A stretch of 64,000 nucleotides of DNA from Bisporella sp. PMI_857 (GCA_021307315.1 JAJSPD010000064.1:186001-250000); one strand, 5' to 3'; shown: positions 36,558-48,816, numbered from the stretch's first letter. Numbers and translations: made by a program. Notes: generated from the sequence alone by a model not told the origin.

Positions 36558-37532
36558 TCAAAAGTTGCTCGTTACACCAGGCTTGATAGCCTCCAGCTTT
36601 TTCACCAGTTCAGCCCAAACGCGATCTTGAGCTTCTTTCCCTCCTTTACCAGTAACCACTGATGCTGGTTCCGTTATCTCGCAGTCGGACACGTACTTTC
36701 CATGAGACTCCGATCCTTGTGACGCGGCATGCACCAAAGTTCTACTTCCAACCTCGGTCGATCTAGCAAGAATTAATTTTATAAGCCAGAATCCCCAGGT
36801 GTTGCCATCGCGAGACAGTTCTGAATGGCATAATCCCGGGTTCACACAATTCACGGTTACCGAGTACGAGGAAGCTGGATGCTGCTCGCCAATAGTTCGA
36901 ACCGCAAATACCTCAAGCAATTTTGAGATAGGATACATTTCGTCATAGCTCTTCTGCCACAATTTCTCGTTGTTGATTGTTGTAAAAATCTCACCATCAG
37001 GCGCATTTTGTTGGGGGAATGTTGTATGTCCATGCACTTCAGAGGAAGTTATAGTGAGTGTTGGCCGCGTCTTGAATTTAGCCGCTGTTTCTTTGAGCTT
37101 TGGCAGCACAAGGGCAGCTAAAAGAAATGTTGAGACGACGTTGATCGTGATAGATTTTTCGTTATCCTCGGCCGTAGAATATGAGAAGGTTGCAACTCCA
37201 GCATTTGCCAAAAATATATCCACACGTTCCAATTCGGAATTTACGCGAGCTGCAAACTTTTGCACACTCTCATAGCTCGCCATATCAATCCTCCAGACTT
37301 GAATGATATCCCTGCTGCAACCAGTACTGTCTTCTATCTCGTGCTTGGCATCATGTCCCTTATCCAAGCTGCGTACTGCAATAATTAACTTCGATGCGCC
37401 TAAACGCACAAAATGGCGCGCTGCTTCTTTTCCGAGTCCAACATTGCTTCCCGTCACAATAATGGTTTTGCCGGCATAGTTGCCGATGGGATAAATTGGC
37501 TTTTTGAAGAACTGGCTGTAAAGGAACCCCAT
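36558..37532 (-). CDS. Short-chain dehydrogenase/reductase (retinol dehydrogenase / WWOX-like)
   Basis: Intronless, 324 aa. Motifs are TGSNVGLG (cofactor loop), LANAGVA, ITSSEVHG (catalytic Ser region) and YPISK (Tyr-x3-Lys). The protein is colinear with and clearly related to the SDR at 5517-6640 (shared ...IIAVR... and NAGVA...ITIN/TTIN patterns), but the other gene has two introns. It may modify a keto or hydroxy group of the cluster product. No assigned counterpart in the classical mdp set was recognised. Its promoter faces the MdpK-like gene at 38440. Confidence 0.9.
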   Translation of the reverse strand: MGFLYSQFFKKPIYPIGNYAGKTIIVTGSNVGLGKEAARHFVRLGASKLIIAVRSLDKGHDAKHEIEDSTGCSRDIIQVWRIDMASYESVQKFAARVNSELERVDIFLANAGVATFSYSTAEDNEKSITINVVSTFLLAALVLPKLKETAAKFKTRPTLTITSSEVHGHTTFPQQNAPDGEIFTTINNEKLWQKSYDEMYPISKLLEVFAVRTIGEQHPASSYSVTVNCVNPGLCHSELSRDGNTWGFWLIKLILARSTEVGSRTLVHAASQGSESHGKYVSDCEITEPASVVTGKGGKEAQDRVWAELVKKLEAIKPGVTSNF

Positions 37533-38439
37533 GTTTGCTTTCTAAGCAACTAAAAGCAACAAATGAATGAGAGAAACGTGAAAGTATGAAGATCTCGAAC
37601 TACCAAAGAGAGGATTCTATCGTGTCGAACTTGAAAATTATCAGATTGATTCCGGCGCAGGATTTATGAAGTGGTTGGCTAGGAATGCTGAAGGTGGGTT
37701 CACAATGACCTTGTTCAATAGGAAGCAATTAAAATGTTCTCCGACCTGTCGGCTTTTACTAAGGTTGTACTCGCCTAATGACCGAGTCTGTTCACGACTA
37801 CCCAGCCGCATCGGGTTACACAGAGTAGAGTGGAGCTTCTCTCAGGATGAAAGCATGGCGCATCAGCATAAGAAGCTATGAAAGGAATACACCCTTATAA
37901 GACAGCACCTTATAGCGAAATAATTCAAGAGAGTGAATGAGCGAATTTCATTCGTGTTCTCGTATAAGTCGATATTGACCTACTCGCTGCCCCTGATCCG
38001 GACAAAGTTACGCGAGCGGGATATAATATTCGATATGCTTCAAACTGCCTCAGAAAATTCAAGAATCAGATACAACATTTACAGCTTAGGCTAAACTCTT
38101 TTTTTTCTTAGTTCACAAATAAACTCTAAGCGAAGAACGAATTTGAACATAGCATGTATCTGCAGGGTACATTTCTAAATGCTCCACAAGATGATTCTAA
38201 GCGAGTTCCGACACCTATGCCATACAGATAAACATGTCGTTCTCCGATACAAGCAAGGTCCCGAACATTTCGGAGTCTGACAATGACCATTCATCTGTTC
38301 CGGAGCGATAGAGGTGTACCCGACCTTGAAGCTAAGGCTAGGTGCAGGCGTTGGAAGAAATTGAATTCTTTCTTAAAGAATCTACAGCGCTTGATCGTAT
38401 CGGGCTGTCGTCATAAAAGTCCTTTTTTTTCTCAACAAT
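37533..38439. promoter_or_regulatory. Divergent promoter region between SDR and MdpK-like gene
   Basis: 907 bp between divergent starts; it contains the AflR-like site at 38237-38247 nearer to the MdpK-like gene. No coding region is supported. Confidence 0.5.
38237..38247 (+). promoter_or_regulatory. AflR-type binding site candidate TCGTTCTCCGA
   Basis: TCGN5CGA match about 193 bp upstream of the MdpK-like start. It does not fit the extended TCGGR form. Confidence 0.3.
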
Positions 38440-39231
38440 ATGGCTACATACGCGGTCTTGGGTAGCACGGGAAACTGCGGCTCTGCCCTCATCAGAAACC
38501 TCCTTCAATTTCCCGGTAACAAAATCCACGCCTACTGCCGCAACAAGAACAAGCTGGTGAAATTGATCCCTGAAGTCGTTGACAATAAACAAGTCGAGAT
38601 CTTCGAGGGAAGCATTTATGATGTCGAACTTATGATAGACTGTATACGCGACACCAAAGCGGTCTTCTTAGTGGTAACGTCCAACGACAATATTCCTGGA
38701 TGCCGACTTAGCCAGGACAGCGCTGGCGCAGTGATAGAAGCCTTGGAGAAAATTAAGGCAGAATCAGCCCCTGGACTCAAGCTACCCAAGCTGGTCCTTC
38801 TCAGCTCAGCTACCATCGATGACCACCTTGCACGCCACATGCCCAAATGGTTCCGGCCTATCATGTTGACCGCGGCCTCGAACGTCTACCGCGACCTGAT
38901 TCTCACCGAGGAGTTTCTACGTTCTCAATCAAGCTGGATATCTACCATCTTCATCAAACCAGCTGGACTGTCCCCAGATATCTCTCGTGGCCATAGATTG
39001 ACCCTTGACGAGGAAGAGAGCTTTATCAGCTACTTGGATCTCTCTGCCGGCATGATTGAAGCTGCAGATGACGAGGAAGGTCGATATGATGGAAGGAATG
39101 TTGGTGTGGTCAACGCGAAGCGTGGAAATGGAGCGAGGCTTCCAGCGGGAACTCCAATGACCATTTTAATGGGCTTGATGAGACACTTCTTCCCTTGGCT
39201 ACATCCGTACTTGCCAACATCTACCATCTAA
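38440..39231 (+). CDS. mdpK-like: NmrA/AvfA-like NAD(P)-binding oxidoreductase (MdpK-like)
   Basis: Intronless, 263 aa. The N-terminal Rossmann motif [16 protein letters not shown] is followed by the acidic strand end and the pattern [20 protein letters not shown]. Later [13 protein letters not shown] and [15 protein letters not shown] match the AvfA/averufin-oxidase group of NAD(P)-dependent epimerase-like proteins. In aflatoxin-type and mdp-type pathways these act with the ketoreductase and Baeyer-Villiger enzyme on anthraquinone intermediates. The ATG at 38440 immediately precedes the Rossmann motif. The family assignment is good; its reaction in this cluster is inferred. Confidence 0.87.
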   Translation: MATYAVLGSTGNCGSALIRNLLQFPGNKIHAYCRNKNKLVKLIPEVVDNKQVEIFEGSIYDVELMIDCIRDTKAVFLVVTSNDNIPGCRLSQDSAGAVIEALEKIKAESAPGLKLPKLVLLSSATIDDHLARHMPKWFRPIMLTAASNVYRDLILTEEFLRSQSSWISTIFIKPAGLSPDISRGHRLTLDEEESFISYLDLSAGMIEAADDEEGRYDGRNVGVVNAKRGNGARLPAGTPMTILMGLMRHFFPWLHPYLPTSTI

Positions 39232-40172
39232 ACAAAACTAGCATAAAGTAATGTACAAGGCTTCTGGTCACGCTGACTATGCCTCAATGTCAGAATAATT
39301 CATTTTTCATGTTGCCACGAAGTAAAAATTTACAAGTTCTTTCTCCGATAATCTAGGGTGTACCGAGACCTGTTTCTTATTAAATATTTAGTTAGTATTA
39401 ACATAACAAAAGGTTGCTTAGTGATCTCTACTCTCAGATCTATGGTATAAAATCTATATGTATCAAAAATACTGGCGTGAGAATTGTCGGTTTGAAAGAA
39501 AAATTCCGTAGATAAGCGAGCCTCGCAGAAGATAACGATTACGCCAAGAAAATTGTGCCATCTTCACAAGCAAAAGCTTATTTTCGTAGGATGCTATTAA
39601 TGACTAACCGTATATGTGTTGCTCGGCGCTATCCGTATTCCACAATATTTTAGTTTTTCTCATAATATAGCGCCATCGAGAATTGGTTACCTTGCAGCAC
39701 TCCCTCTTTCATATTGTCATCAAGACCCTGCATCTCCTTCTAAGCTGCTGAAGCTTAGCTGAGAGTGGCGCTCCGATTCTATGCATAAGCGACCCGACAT
39801 TGATCATGAATAGCAAATTAAACGGCTAAATATGATTTTAAATACCAAATGATATTTTAGACTTGAGATCTGGGATAATGCTTGCCTGCAGGCTGGTCTC
39901 CAAGAGAAAATGCAACAAGTGATGCATATTAAGGCTGGAAACTGTCTTGCTTGAGTGGGGCTGTAAGATATTGAAACTTTAGGAGGCGATATTTAGCGTC
40001 TATAAAAATTGGGAAAACGAATTTTCGACAGTGCCGTCACAATATCAATCTATCCTCTTCGTCGTGGAGATGGCTTTCGATAGTGTCTACACTACATCCT
40101 AATATAGAACTACTCCTTCTATCTAGTCCCAGGCTATGATGCCCGATCTATAACATTAAACATAAGCGCAGC
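39232..40172. other. Convergent intergenic region, no gene supported
   Basis: 941 bp, AT-rich, between the 3' ends of the MdpK-like and MdpC-like genes. No repeat or RNA gene recognised. Confidence 0.5.
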
Positions 40173-41075
40173 TTAAGCTGCACCTCCATCAACGGTGATG
40201 ATCTTGCCATTGACCCACTCAGCCTCCTGACTAGCAAGGAATGCGACCACACGCGCGATATCGACCGGCCAACCATTGCGGTGCAAAGGTGAGGCATGGG
40301 CTGCCATCTGTTCTTGAGTCAGCCTTCCATTCTGCAAGACGAATCAATAGAGACTTACGGCTTGTCGCTCTTCAGCTGTATACTTCTCACCGCCTGGGAT
40401 GTAGTGTTGGGAAACATCGTGGAACATGTCGGTGACGGTTCCTCCTGGGGCAACAGCGTTTACGGTGATCTGCTTATCACCCGCATCCTTGGAAAGGACC
40501 CGGACAAATGAGTCGATAGCACCCTTGGAGCCAGAGTAGAGAGAGTGCTTGGGTACGCTGAAATCCTTGGCTGTATTGGATGACATGAGGATGATGCGCC
40601 CACCATTGTTGAGGTGGCGGTACGCCTCACGAGCAACGAAGAACTGGCCCCGAGTGTTGATGCTGAACACGCGATCAAATTCTTCCTGTTCATATCATTA
40701 ATCTTGAGTTTGTATTGGAGGCTTAGCTTGGGAATCATATACCTCGGTGACATCTTTCAAATGCCCAAAACTCACAACGCCCGAATTACTACACGCGATG
40801 TCCAGCCCACCAAAATGAGCGACCGCATCGTCAAACAGCTTGACCGTCTGTGAGACTTGTCTAATGTCCGCCTTGAATGCAACTGCATCGGAGCCGAGGC
40901 TTTTGATCTGAGAAACTACTTTCTCGGCAGACTCCTTCGCGTTGGCATAGTTAATGACGACCTTTGCGCCACGACGGCCAAGCTCAATGGCAATTGCTGC
41001 ACCAATACCGCGTCCTGATCCGGTGACGAGTGCCACTTTGCCATCAAGGCGGCCAGGAACATATGGAGCAGTCAT
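40173..41075 (-). CDS. mdpC-like: Ver-1/MdpC-like ketoreductase (naphthol/anthraquinone reductase SDR)
   Basis: Exons in coding order are 40743-41075, 40359-40685 and 40173-40307, giving 264 aa. Classical SDR features: TGSGRGIG (18-25), CSNSGV, the catalytic Ser ([11 protein letters not shown]), YSGSK (Tyr-x3-Lys) and a C-terminal ending in [11 protein letters not shown]. This is the tetrahydroxynaphthalene/versicolorin reductase group (MdpC, AflM/Ver-1), which reduces hydroxyanthraquinone hydroquinones before dehydration. Paired with the scytalone-dehydratase-like gene at 10473-11085, it would remove a hydroxyl from emodin to give a chrysophanol-type anthraquinone. The short third exon restores the conserved C-terminus. 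Confidence 0.93.
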
Positions 41076-42235
41076 TTTGTTGCTTCGGGGTGTTGTTGGT
41101 ACTTGGATGCAGGGTTACAATGAGATCTAGGAACCTGTAGCTTTGTTGACTCGCTTTAGGTGAAGAACATAAAGTATATATAAGCTGTAAGTATTATGTC
41201 ATATCTAGCTATGGACGGATCCATTTAATCGGCCTACTATGCAAGGCACAATCCCCTTCCCCGTACTCCGAGCCCGAAAGAGCGAAGGAGCGAGATGAGG
41301 CTGCCGATGACCGCTCCTTTGCATATCGGAATCAAATGGTGAAACCTGTGCAAATGTCTGAAAATTCAGACCTGAGCTCACGGGGTGTATTGAGCGCAGC
41401 CTTTGTACCGCAACAGAGAGGCAAATATTGAGGATGTAAAATCCTTGGAAAGAGTCCGCAGTTGCACGAACCACTCGCATTCTAAAATGAATAGAATAAA
41501 CCCACTTCTTTGGTCTATCGAGCAAACTCTGGCCGAGTTGATAAAACCTAATCTCTTGAATTTCACCGAGATACTTTTTTTTCAATTATTTATATTCTCA
41601 TTGAGAAACTCAAACAATCTGCCGAGCATCTCATTCTTTGCCGGCTCGGTGGAACCGTAAGACCAATTAATCCGAGTGCCAAGTTGTCAGCTTACGGGAA
41701 GTAAACCCCGTTAGGATTTCTAGGCTCCAGATTGAATCAATGCTTCCAAAATTGGATTTTAAACAGATACTTGTTGGTTCTTATAGGGTTTCAAAACTCA
41801 AGCTTTCATGTCAAGAAAAATTGGAGTCGTGAGTGCCTGAAATCAAAGAATAACCGTTGTCAAGGGCAATGGGGAAGACATGGCTTGGACGGTTGGTCGT
41901 AGCATTAATTAGGGTGCTTACTTTACGGCATCCTGCTGAAAAGCGGTACACACCATAAACAAAAATTAAAGTTTTTAAAGTTGAAAAGAAGAGGGTAGAC
42001 CAATGCTCAGAAAGACACATCTAAACATCTACTCTAATTGTAGATGAGCTAATGACCTAGCTCAAACCGTCGTTATTAATTACAAGACCCACAAGTCTAA
42101 AGAAAGGCTCTAAGCGACGCACTGTCTAGCCCGTTTCGCCTGTCCATTTGAACGAACCCAGCCTGTGATTTAACCTTAAATCAACCTCGTTACGCCTGAC
42201 CAAACTTTAATTGCAAAAAGTCTCATCAAACTCCA
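41076..42235. other. Intergenic region upstream of the MdpC-like gene
   Basis: 1.16 kb between the start of the ketoreductase and the 3' end of the AflR-like gene. A near match to the AflR site with a four-base spacer (TCGGGCTCGG on the minus strand) lies near 41260-41275. No gene supported. Confidence 0.45.
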
Positions 42236-43654
42236 CTACTCTCTCCTTAAGCATTCAACAATGTCCAATGAGAGCCCTCTCAGCCGTTTCCGCATATCAC
42301 TCTCCAGTTGGTCTAGCATCGCAGCTGACAATGGTAGCGCCGGCTCTATTTCCGAATTGTCATACCCTAGGCTGTTAGGCGTGTCGGCGCCACTATTGTT
42401 CTTTGCTGACTGTAGCTTCAGCTTCGCAGAGAGTTGGTTGACCAGACGTTGTACGCGGTGGAGCTCTCCGAGTACAAGCTGCGCCGCCATGCGCGTAGAA
42501 TCTTCTCCGTCCAGGTAGTAGCTGCCCACGGCGGCGGGTATCTGGAGCACTTGCTCAGCATGGGAGGCGTATCTTGCATGTGTAGATATTGGACTCTGCA
42601 GGCCACTGGCAGTCCCGTCGTCGCGATTTGATGGTTTCCTTCGTGCGGCAGCGGCGTACCAACCAAGCACCTTAAATACAATGAGGGACATGATGGCGAG
42701 GAGGTAGCTATCCTGCGAACATGGACACTGCAGCATTAGGCTGATTGCTTCAACCGTATGCTCATTCTTCTGAATCACGGCTTGGATCGTCCGGATAGAG
42801 GTCCTCTCATCACCATTTTTCGAGTTTGAAGGATTGGGAAAGAGCTGCTTCATCAGTCCGAGCGCCCGCACCAGGCAAAAGCAGGGAGACTCTAGGGTTC
42901 GCGAGGGTTGATAACTTTGCATGTTCTCAGCGGCAGGCGATTGCCTACTATTTGGAGGTGAGCGTGGCGCTATATTGTGGAAAGACAGAAGCTCAGAAAC
43001 TGCCTCGAATTTGAGGGTATCATCAAACATGGGAGGTCCATCGAAGAGGCTTTCTGATCCATTGCCATGGCTATCCATTCCCGCAGAAAAGAAGTCATCC
43101 TGCCCGAGGATATCCGCATCCGAGATATCTGGCATTGAAAAAGATATAGGGGAGGCGAAGAACTCATCCAAATCTGTGGACATTGTGACAGTGGAACTAA
43201 GGGTCTGATCTGAGGGTGAGAGACCATGATTTTGAAAGAAACTAGGGGAGGTATTTGAGAGTGTTGATCTAGGAGAGGACTGTATTCCTGGTGAAGATAA
43301 AGGCTCTGTTCCTGACTTCGTGAACCAACCGTCTAACGGTGACAGAGATTGGATTACATCGTTTGTTGTTTGGATAGCTATGGTAGTTGCTGGAGCTGTC
43401 TTGATGGCATCATTTATGCTTGCTCTGTTGCTGTGTTTCCGCCCGCCACGCTTCGTTGCAACGTACTCGCAGGTAATGCCGCGCTTTGCGCAACGGGAGC
43501 AAGTAGGCTTCTCCTTATAGCACTTTAACTTAGATAATGCACAAGCATGACAGCTGTCCCGAAGTTTTGGAGCTGCCGGAGCAGTAGTGTTACGCCGGCT
43601 TGTCGAGGAAGAAGTCGGTGTGGGCAGTTGTTGAGGAGAGTGTATCGTGGTCAT
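42236..43654 (-). CDS. mdpE-like: AflR-like Zn2Cys6 pathway regulator
   Basis: Intronless, 472 aa from the ATG at 43654; an in-frame ATG at 43711 would add 19 residues. The Zn2Cys6 cluster near the N-terminus has Cys35, Cys38, Cys45, Cys52, Cys55 and Cys62 (CHACALSKLKC and CSRCAKRGITC), followed by a basic linker (KRGGRK). This is the AflR arrangement, where the RRARK-like linker helps recognition of TCGN5CGR. A Ser/Pro-rich middle and a C-terminal AflR-type helical domain (LMLQCPCSQDSYLLAIMSLIVFKVL region) follow. It is the likely activator of the cluster together with the AflJ-like protein at 8750-10277. It sits at the right edge of the cluster. Confidence 0.92.
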   Translation of the reverse strand: MTTIHSPQQLPTPTSSSTSRRNTTAPAAPKLRDSCHACALSKLKCYKEKPTCSRCAKRGITCEYVATKRGGRKHSNRASINDAIKTAPATTIAIQTTNDVIQSLSPLDGWFTKSGTEPLSSPGIQSSPRSTLSNTSPSFFQNHGLSPSDQTLSSTVTMSTDLDEFFASPISFSMPDISDADILGQDDFFSAGMDSHGNGSESLFDGPPMFDDTLKFEAVSELLSFHNIAPRSPPNSRQSPAAENMQSYQPSRTLESPCFCLVRALGLMKQLFPNPSNSKNGDERTSIRTIQAVIQKNEHTVEAISLMLQCPCSQDSYLLAIMSLIVFKVLGWYAAAARRKPSNRDDGTASGLQSPISTHARYASHAEQVLQIPAAVGSYYLDGEDSTRMAAQLVLGELHRVQRLVNQLSAKLKLQSAKNNSGADTPNSLGYDNSEIEPALPLSAAMLDQLESDMRKRLRGLSLDIVECLRRE

Positions 43655-46600
43655 GATGAATTGAACGTATGTTGTTGGTAGTGGCAGGGCAGAAGTGTTA
43701 GAGGACAGCACAAAGCTTCAATATTGAAGATAAATTGGCCTTTACACGTTTTCTAGGGAGCTCTGAGGCCAATCCTGAATATAAAGAGGTTTGCTTTAAG
43801 TTTGTAAGAAACTGTGCAAGGTCCTAAATGCGACTTAATTATTATATCTAGTCAGCTTATTTACATCGATTCGACTTGATAAGTAATGTTGCTCTGGATT
43901 TGCTGAGGCGTTCGTAAGCGGGGGTCCTGGACCTTGCGTGCTACAGGCATCGCGAACCGGCCAATTAAGAAAGCCAATTTTATCGTAGGCCACCCCAGGG
44001 AAATGCACAGCTGTGCATTGTAACACACAAAAACGTGCCGCCTTGCACCACCTCTTACAGCGATCACTCCATCGATTTAAAATTTTCCGGGTGCGTCCAG
44101 ATCGATTTTTTTTTAAGGTTTATAGCCTTGAACCGCCTGCTGCGGCGCAAGAGTCACCCCGAGCTAGGAGCTATATATCTGACTGGGCCCACCCGATTTG
44201 TTCGGCGCTTCTGAATAAAAGATACAGAACAAGCCCTCTAGCATAAGCATGTCTATTTCAGCCAGCCCTAACAGCATTCCTCTCTCACAGCGATCACTTT
44301 ATACCGCAAGAATATGTAAAGACCTCATTGGCATTTATTTCAATTGCCAGAATGCCCAGTCTTTAAATCTCTAGATGTCTTCCATCTGTGTGTCGGGACG
44401 TTGCCTCCGGTGCAGCATCCATGATTGCCAAGCCAAGGAGTCTACCCGGTCCCGCAAACCGTTTAATACCGACGCTATGACCGCTCTGACAACCGTTTTG
44501 TCTTATCCAGGCTCCTAGCTCTTATCAAAGGGTGGGATATTCCGTCCATTTAAGCTCCTGGAAACAAGGCATATACGCTGGAAGAGATGTTAGTCGCCCG
44601 TCCTGCAACATGATTCTCGCTTGTCTGCACTCGACTACCGGGCCAGGAAGAAAATATCGTTGCATGCTTATCTGTAAACAACGCTAAGTCCGTCACTGCG
44701 CAGTAAGCATAGGTTGGCTCGTAAGCTAGCCAACTTGACAGGGCGCATGCCTATTTCACTTGTAGATAGCGCTGCCCGGTCACGTAATGAGAACGAATTT
44801 TCGTATACTGCGTTAGGAGGACATGTAGTAGCTCATATTCAGTTTAGTCTTACGTGCATACCGCCTACGTACCTTTATGCCCATAAAGCATACTCATTCC
44901 GACGATAATCTCGTATCGGAGCCCCACTAAAATCCTGATCATTGGAAGGTTTGCCAATAATCAATGTTCTGGAAAGGTCCACAAGGAATAGCAGCAGGCA
45001 TATACTAGGGAGTCAATCTCTAAATTGGTGGCGGGGAGAAAGGTAGGATTCTAGAGAAAAGGAGTCGGTGGGGCAGCAGTACCACGCTACACTGTTCTTT
45101 TGGAGGATGAGTGTTAACCTCAGGCTTAGTGTCGCTTAGCCACCATCCTACCTTGACAGTCCACGTTTTTAGACATGGTCAAAGGCTACTCTGGACGAAT
45201 GCATATAAGGTTTGCTAGCTTTGAGGAACCGGAAAGACTAAATGCTTGGTCTACCCCTCCAATGACGATACACAGGGTGGGTACAAGATGGGTGGCTGAC
45301 GTTAGACGCTCAAAAGTCAGTCTTTCCGAGGTAAAAGCAACTATTGCCTGCCTAGACAGGGGTATACATTAATAATCCTTCAGGTGGTGGAGACATGAAT
45401 TTATGCTTATTCCGTTGCAGCAAGCCACAATTATCTTGTTCCCGCTTTGTGGCTGCCTTTGCATTTTGTTCTTGATAGTGAACCAAAGTAACGTGGGATA
45501 GCCAAAAGCTGTCCCCCCTTTCTGGCCTTGTGCTGCAAATCGGACTTATGAATAGGTGTATTGTACAACTACGCTTTGTGTTACTGGATCTACTCTGCGT
45601 CCGTGTTCAAGATTAACTTGGCATGCTCAGCTGTTGCACAGAACACGACGCATTTTTCTGGGTACATTCTTACAGGCTGAAGGAAGCTACAGTGGACCTC
45701 TACGCTTGTGCACTCACTAGCAGCTCCTGGATAATAAAGCCTTGACGGAGATTTCTCCACCGTGGTCATTTGGCTCCGTATGAAGGACGATGCAAGCAGT
45801 TCCTTCAATAGATTAAGGTTCTAGTCCTCCTGTTTTCATAGGAATTAATGCGGACCGTAAGACCTTCGACAAGACCTGTGATACTGGCCAAGAGATCGTG
45901 GCAATGGGAAGGATGCGTATCCCTGGTCATCATGGCACACATTTTCGATTACCAACCTATTTTAAATTTAAAGTCATATAGAACGGGTAGTTACATTAAT
46001 AATGCATAAGGCAGTGAGCAAGCGGAGATGGTACGAGGGAGCGAAAGGCCGCATTAGCAGTTGCTATATTCATATAGCAATGACTATGCTCCAGATTCCA
46101 TCGTCGAACACGAGGTTCAGCCACTGACATTCAGGAAGATTTACGGAATGCCATTGAAATAAATTATTGAGTACCGAAGCAACTAGTTTCATTCCTACAC
46201 AAGCCCCGATTAAATTGGCGTAGGGTGTGGAGGATCTGCTAATACCCTCCCTGGACATTCTTATCTACAGAAAGCTTCTGTTCTCAACACCGAATGGCCA
46301 AGTTTAACGCAACCGGCATTTTTATTGGTGGATGCAGCTGGCTCAAGCTTGTAGCCGTGGCCCCGGCCGAACTATCTCCCATCCCAAGATGGGGCTAATC
46401 CTCGTCGCCCTCCTGGGAAACAGGATTCTCCTCTTTTTAGGAAATTATGGTGCGCATGCTAAGCATTCTTCTTTCTTCAACCTTCCAGTCTAGGGGGAGC
46501 TGGCGTTACATTGCGTTAAGGTTGTTCCCGCCCTGCCGCCCTAAGTCTCAACATCAGGGTCTCCTCTTTACGTAGTCTGTGCGAGTGGCTTGGCAACTTG

Positions 46601-47144
46601 GCACCTAAGGAACACTTTGTTCCATCAAAAAATAGAACCCACCAGTACTCAAATTCCACATGCACCACACACCCACCACGCCATCTACCTTATGCGAATC
46701 ACCAATAATCACTCAGCCATATACGGTGCAAGCCACTAAACGCCAATATTCAGCAAAAAGAGGCATTTATACCCTGCGATGACGCGAACGATCTCGGCAC
46801 ATTTTGCCTAGTGGCCCATGTATGCCAACACCAAAGCTAGCGAGCACCATTTGGTCAGCCGTTGGCTCATCAACCACTCGGAGCCCGACTCTGACTGTAC
46901 TGTTCTGTTTTCTCTCCGCCATACTTTCGATTATCCGTTAGATTGTGATTGGCTTATGAACATTGCTCTACTGTATTCCGGCACATATTCTACTATCCTT
47001 CCCACCCACTCGTCATCATCTCCACGAAGTTCGAATTTTGGATCTAGCGAGTCAAGGTAAACCCCCGGATCATTGATGATTCGCTCGCTTCATCGCGGAG
47101 ACATCGAGGCTGCCTTAGCACAAGCCCCGAAAAACCTAAGCCGC

Positions 47145-47145
47145 C

Positions 47146-47176
<31 letters not shown>

Positions 47177-47202
47177 ACACACACACTCTCTCTCTCTCTC
47201 TC
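47145..47202. repeat. Compound (CT)n(CA)n(CT)n microsatellite
   Basis: Pure CT repeats, then CA repeats, then CT repeats, directly visible over about 58 bp. Confidence 0.95.
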
Positions 47203-48640
47203 AAACGGGCTGCCAGCAGTATTATTTGTAGCCACCGATATTTCCACCTAGGATGTTATACACACCGCCTCTCTTACCGAAATCAGCCACCTGCCCTCTG
47301 ACGAGATGATGCAGTTCCAATGCGATCCTCCCCTACCAAGTACACACCTCTGGTACAATCCTCATATCAAGTCTCCATAGCATAACCAGCAACTTCAAGA
47401 CGGTCTCCGGGCCGAGTGATGTTCACTTCCATAAAATGTGCCCTCGCTTCAGACTTGCCAAAATTTATTGAATGGTTAACGGAGATCCTAATCTGCAAAG
47501 GGCTGACGATCCTAAACTAGGTACATGCGATGCGTGTGCATTGCGGCCCCACGTCCTGAATCTACCATGTCTCTTCGCACAATAATCATTCCATGAAAGC
47601 ATAACCAAGAATTGTTCGAGCTCCTAATCTATAACCACTTAAGTCCATGTTATCAAGGTCCATGCATTAAAGCGGGACGGTACGGTACGTGGATGATCTA
47701 ACAGTCCCGTCTGAACATGCCACAAAAGTCTACGTGCTTGCGTGAATATCTTCAGTTATGTCTCCAGGAAGGAAGAGCCACCACCAACGACACCTTGCAT
47801 GAACAGATTGGTATCTCTCTGATCAACATTCCAAGCCATTAAAATTAAGCTTGAAATTAGCTTGGCATCAATAAAATTGCACCCTGCACCGTTGATCACA
47901 ATTGTGCTTGGGCTAAATACTCTTAGTGCTGCACGAGAATCCTTCCATGAATGCTTCGAAGTCAAGAAGAGGTTCGAGTCGCCATATGTTTCATTCCTTC
48001 TTCCCCACAACAGTTCCTTCACCATGAAAATATGGCAGGCTTGGCCTTGACCGGTTGCGTTACCTGGATACCCTGAACCATGCGTAGGAGCCTCGTGCAG
48101 GAGTCGGTCTTCGATAATCGCGTGCATCCATTGTCAGGACTTACCAAGAACCACACTTTCCTGACCTACCGGTTGAAGCCAAAATTTCCCAAATGTAAGC
48201 TCCTTGTATAATTCTGCCGAGCTACCCTCCATCGGTTATACAGTGTTTAGAAATCCATTCCTTGGGCAGCATGAGCTTGTTGAGCAGCGCAGGGTTTTGA
48301 TTCCTCCCAAGGCCCCGACTTCGGCTCCCACTAACCTGCAAGGCTATTTCGAAGACTGATTTACGACGACCAAGAGCCTCACAGAGGTAAAAATAACCCA
48401 CTGGGTCTACCGGAAGAAATTAGGCAGTGTTCTACAGTCAGGAAATATGGATATCATCGATATTCATCTTAGCGCATAGCCCTACACGTGGGAATCAGAA
48501 TATTCTAGTCCATGAGCCCAACGGAAGCCCCTAAGCATTACACCAAAAAAGATGAAGGAGCCAGATTGATGATCCTTGAATACAACCAGCTGTGCATCTC
48601 TTGAAAAGAAAGCCCCCGCTTCCTCCTACAATGGAACACT

Positions 48641-48672
48641 AGAAAGAGAGAGAAAGAGAAAGAAAGAAAGAT
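48641..48672. repeat. AG/AAAG microsatellite
   Basis: GAGA, GAAAGA and GAAAGAAAG repeats over about 32 bp. Confidence 0.9.
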
Positions 48673-48816
48673 ACAAACACGCATACAATACAAGAATCAT
48701 CCCCTCCCGGCCGCACCTTCCGGGGCACCAATGACGCGCTTCCCAGCATAATGGAGATCCCACCCTACTGTATGTACCAAATCCATCAACCACACCAATC
48801 CCCCATCCCATCCCAT

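Noticed and set aside
41255..41280. AflR-like motif upstream of the ketoreductase
   Set aside because: The spacer is four bases, not five, so it does not meet the TCGN5CGR consensus.
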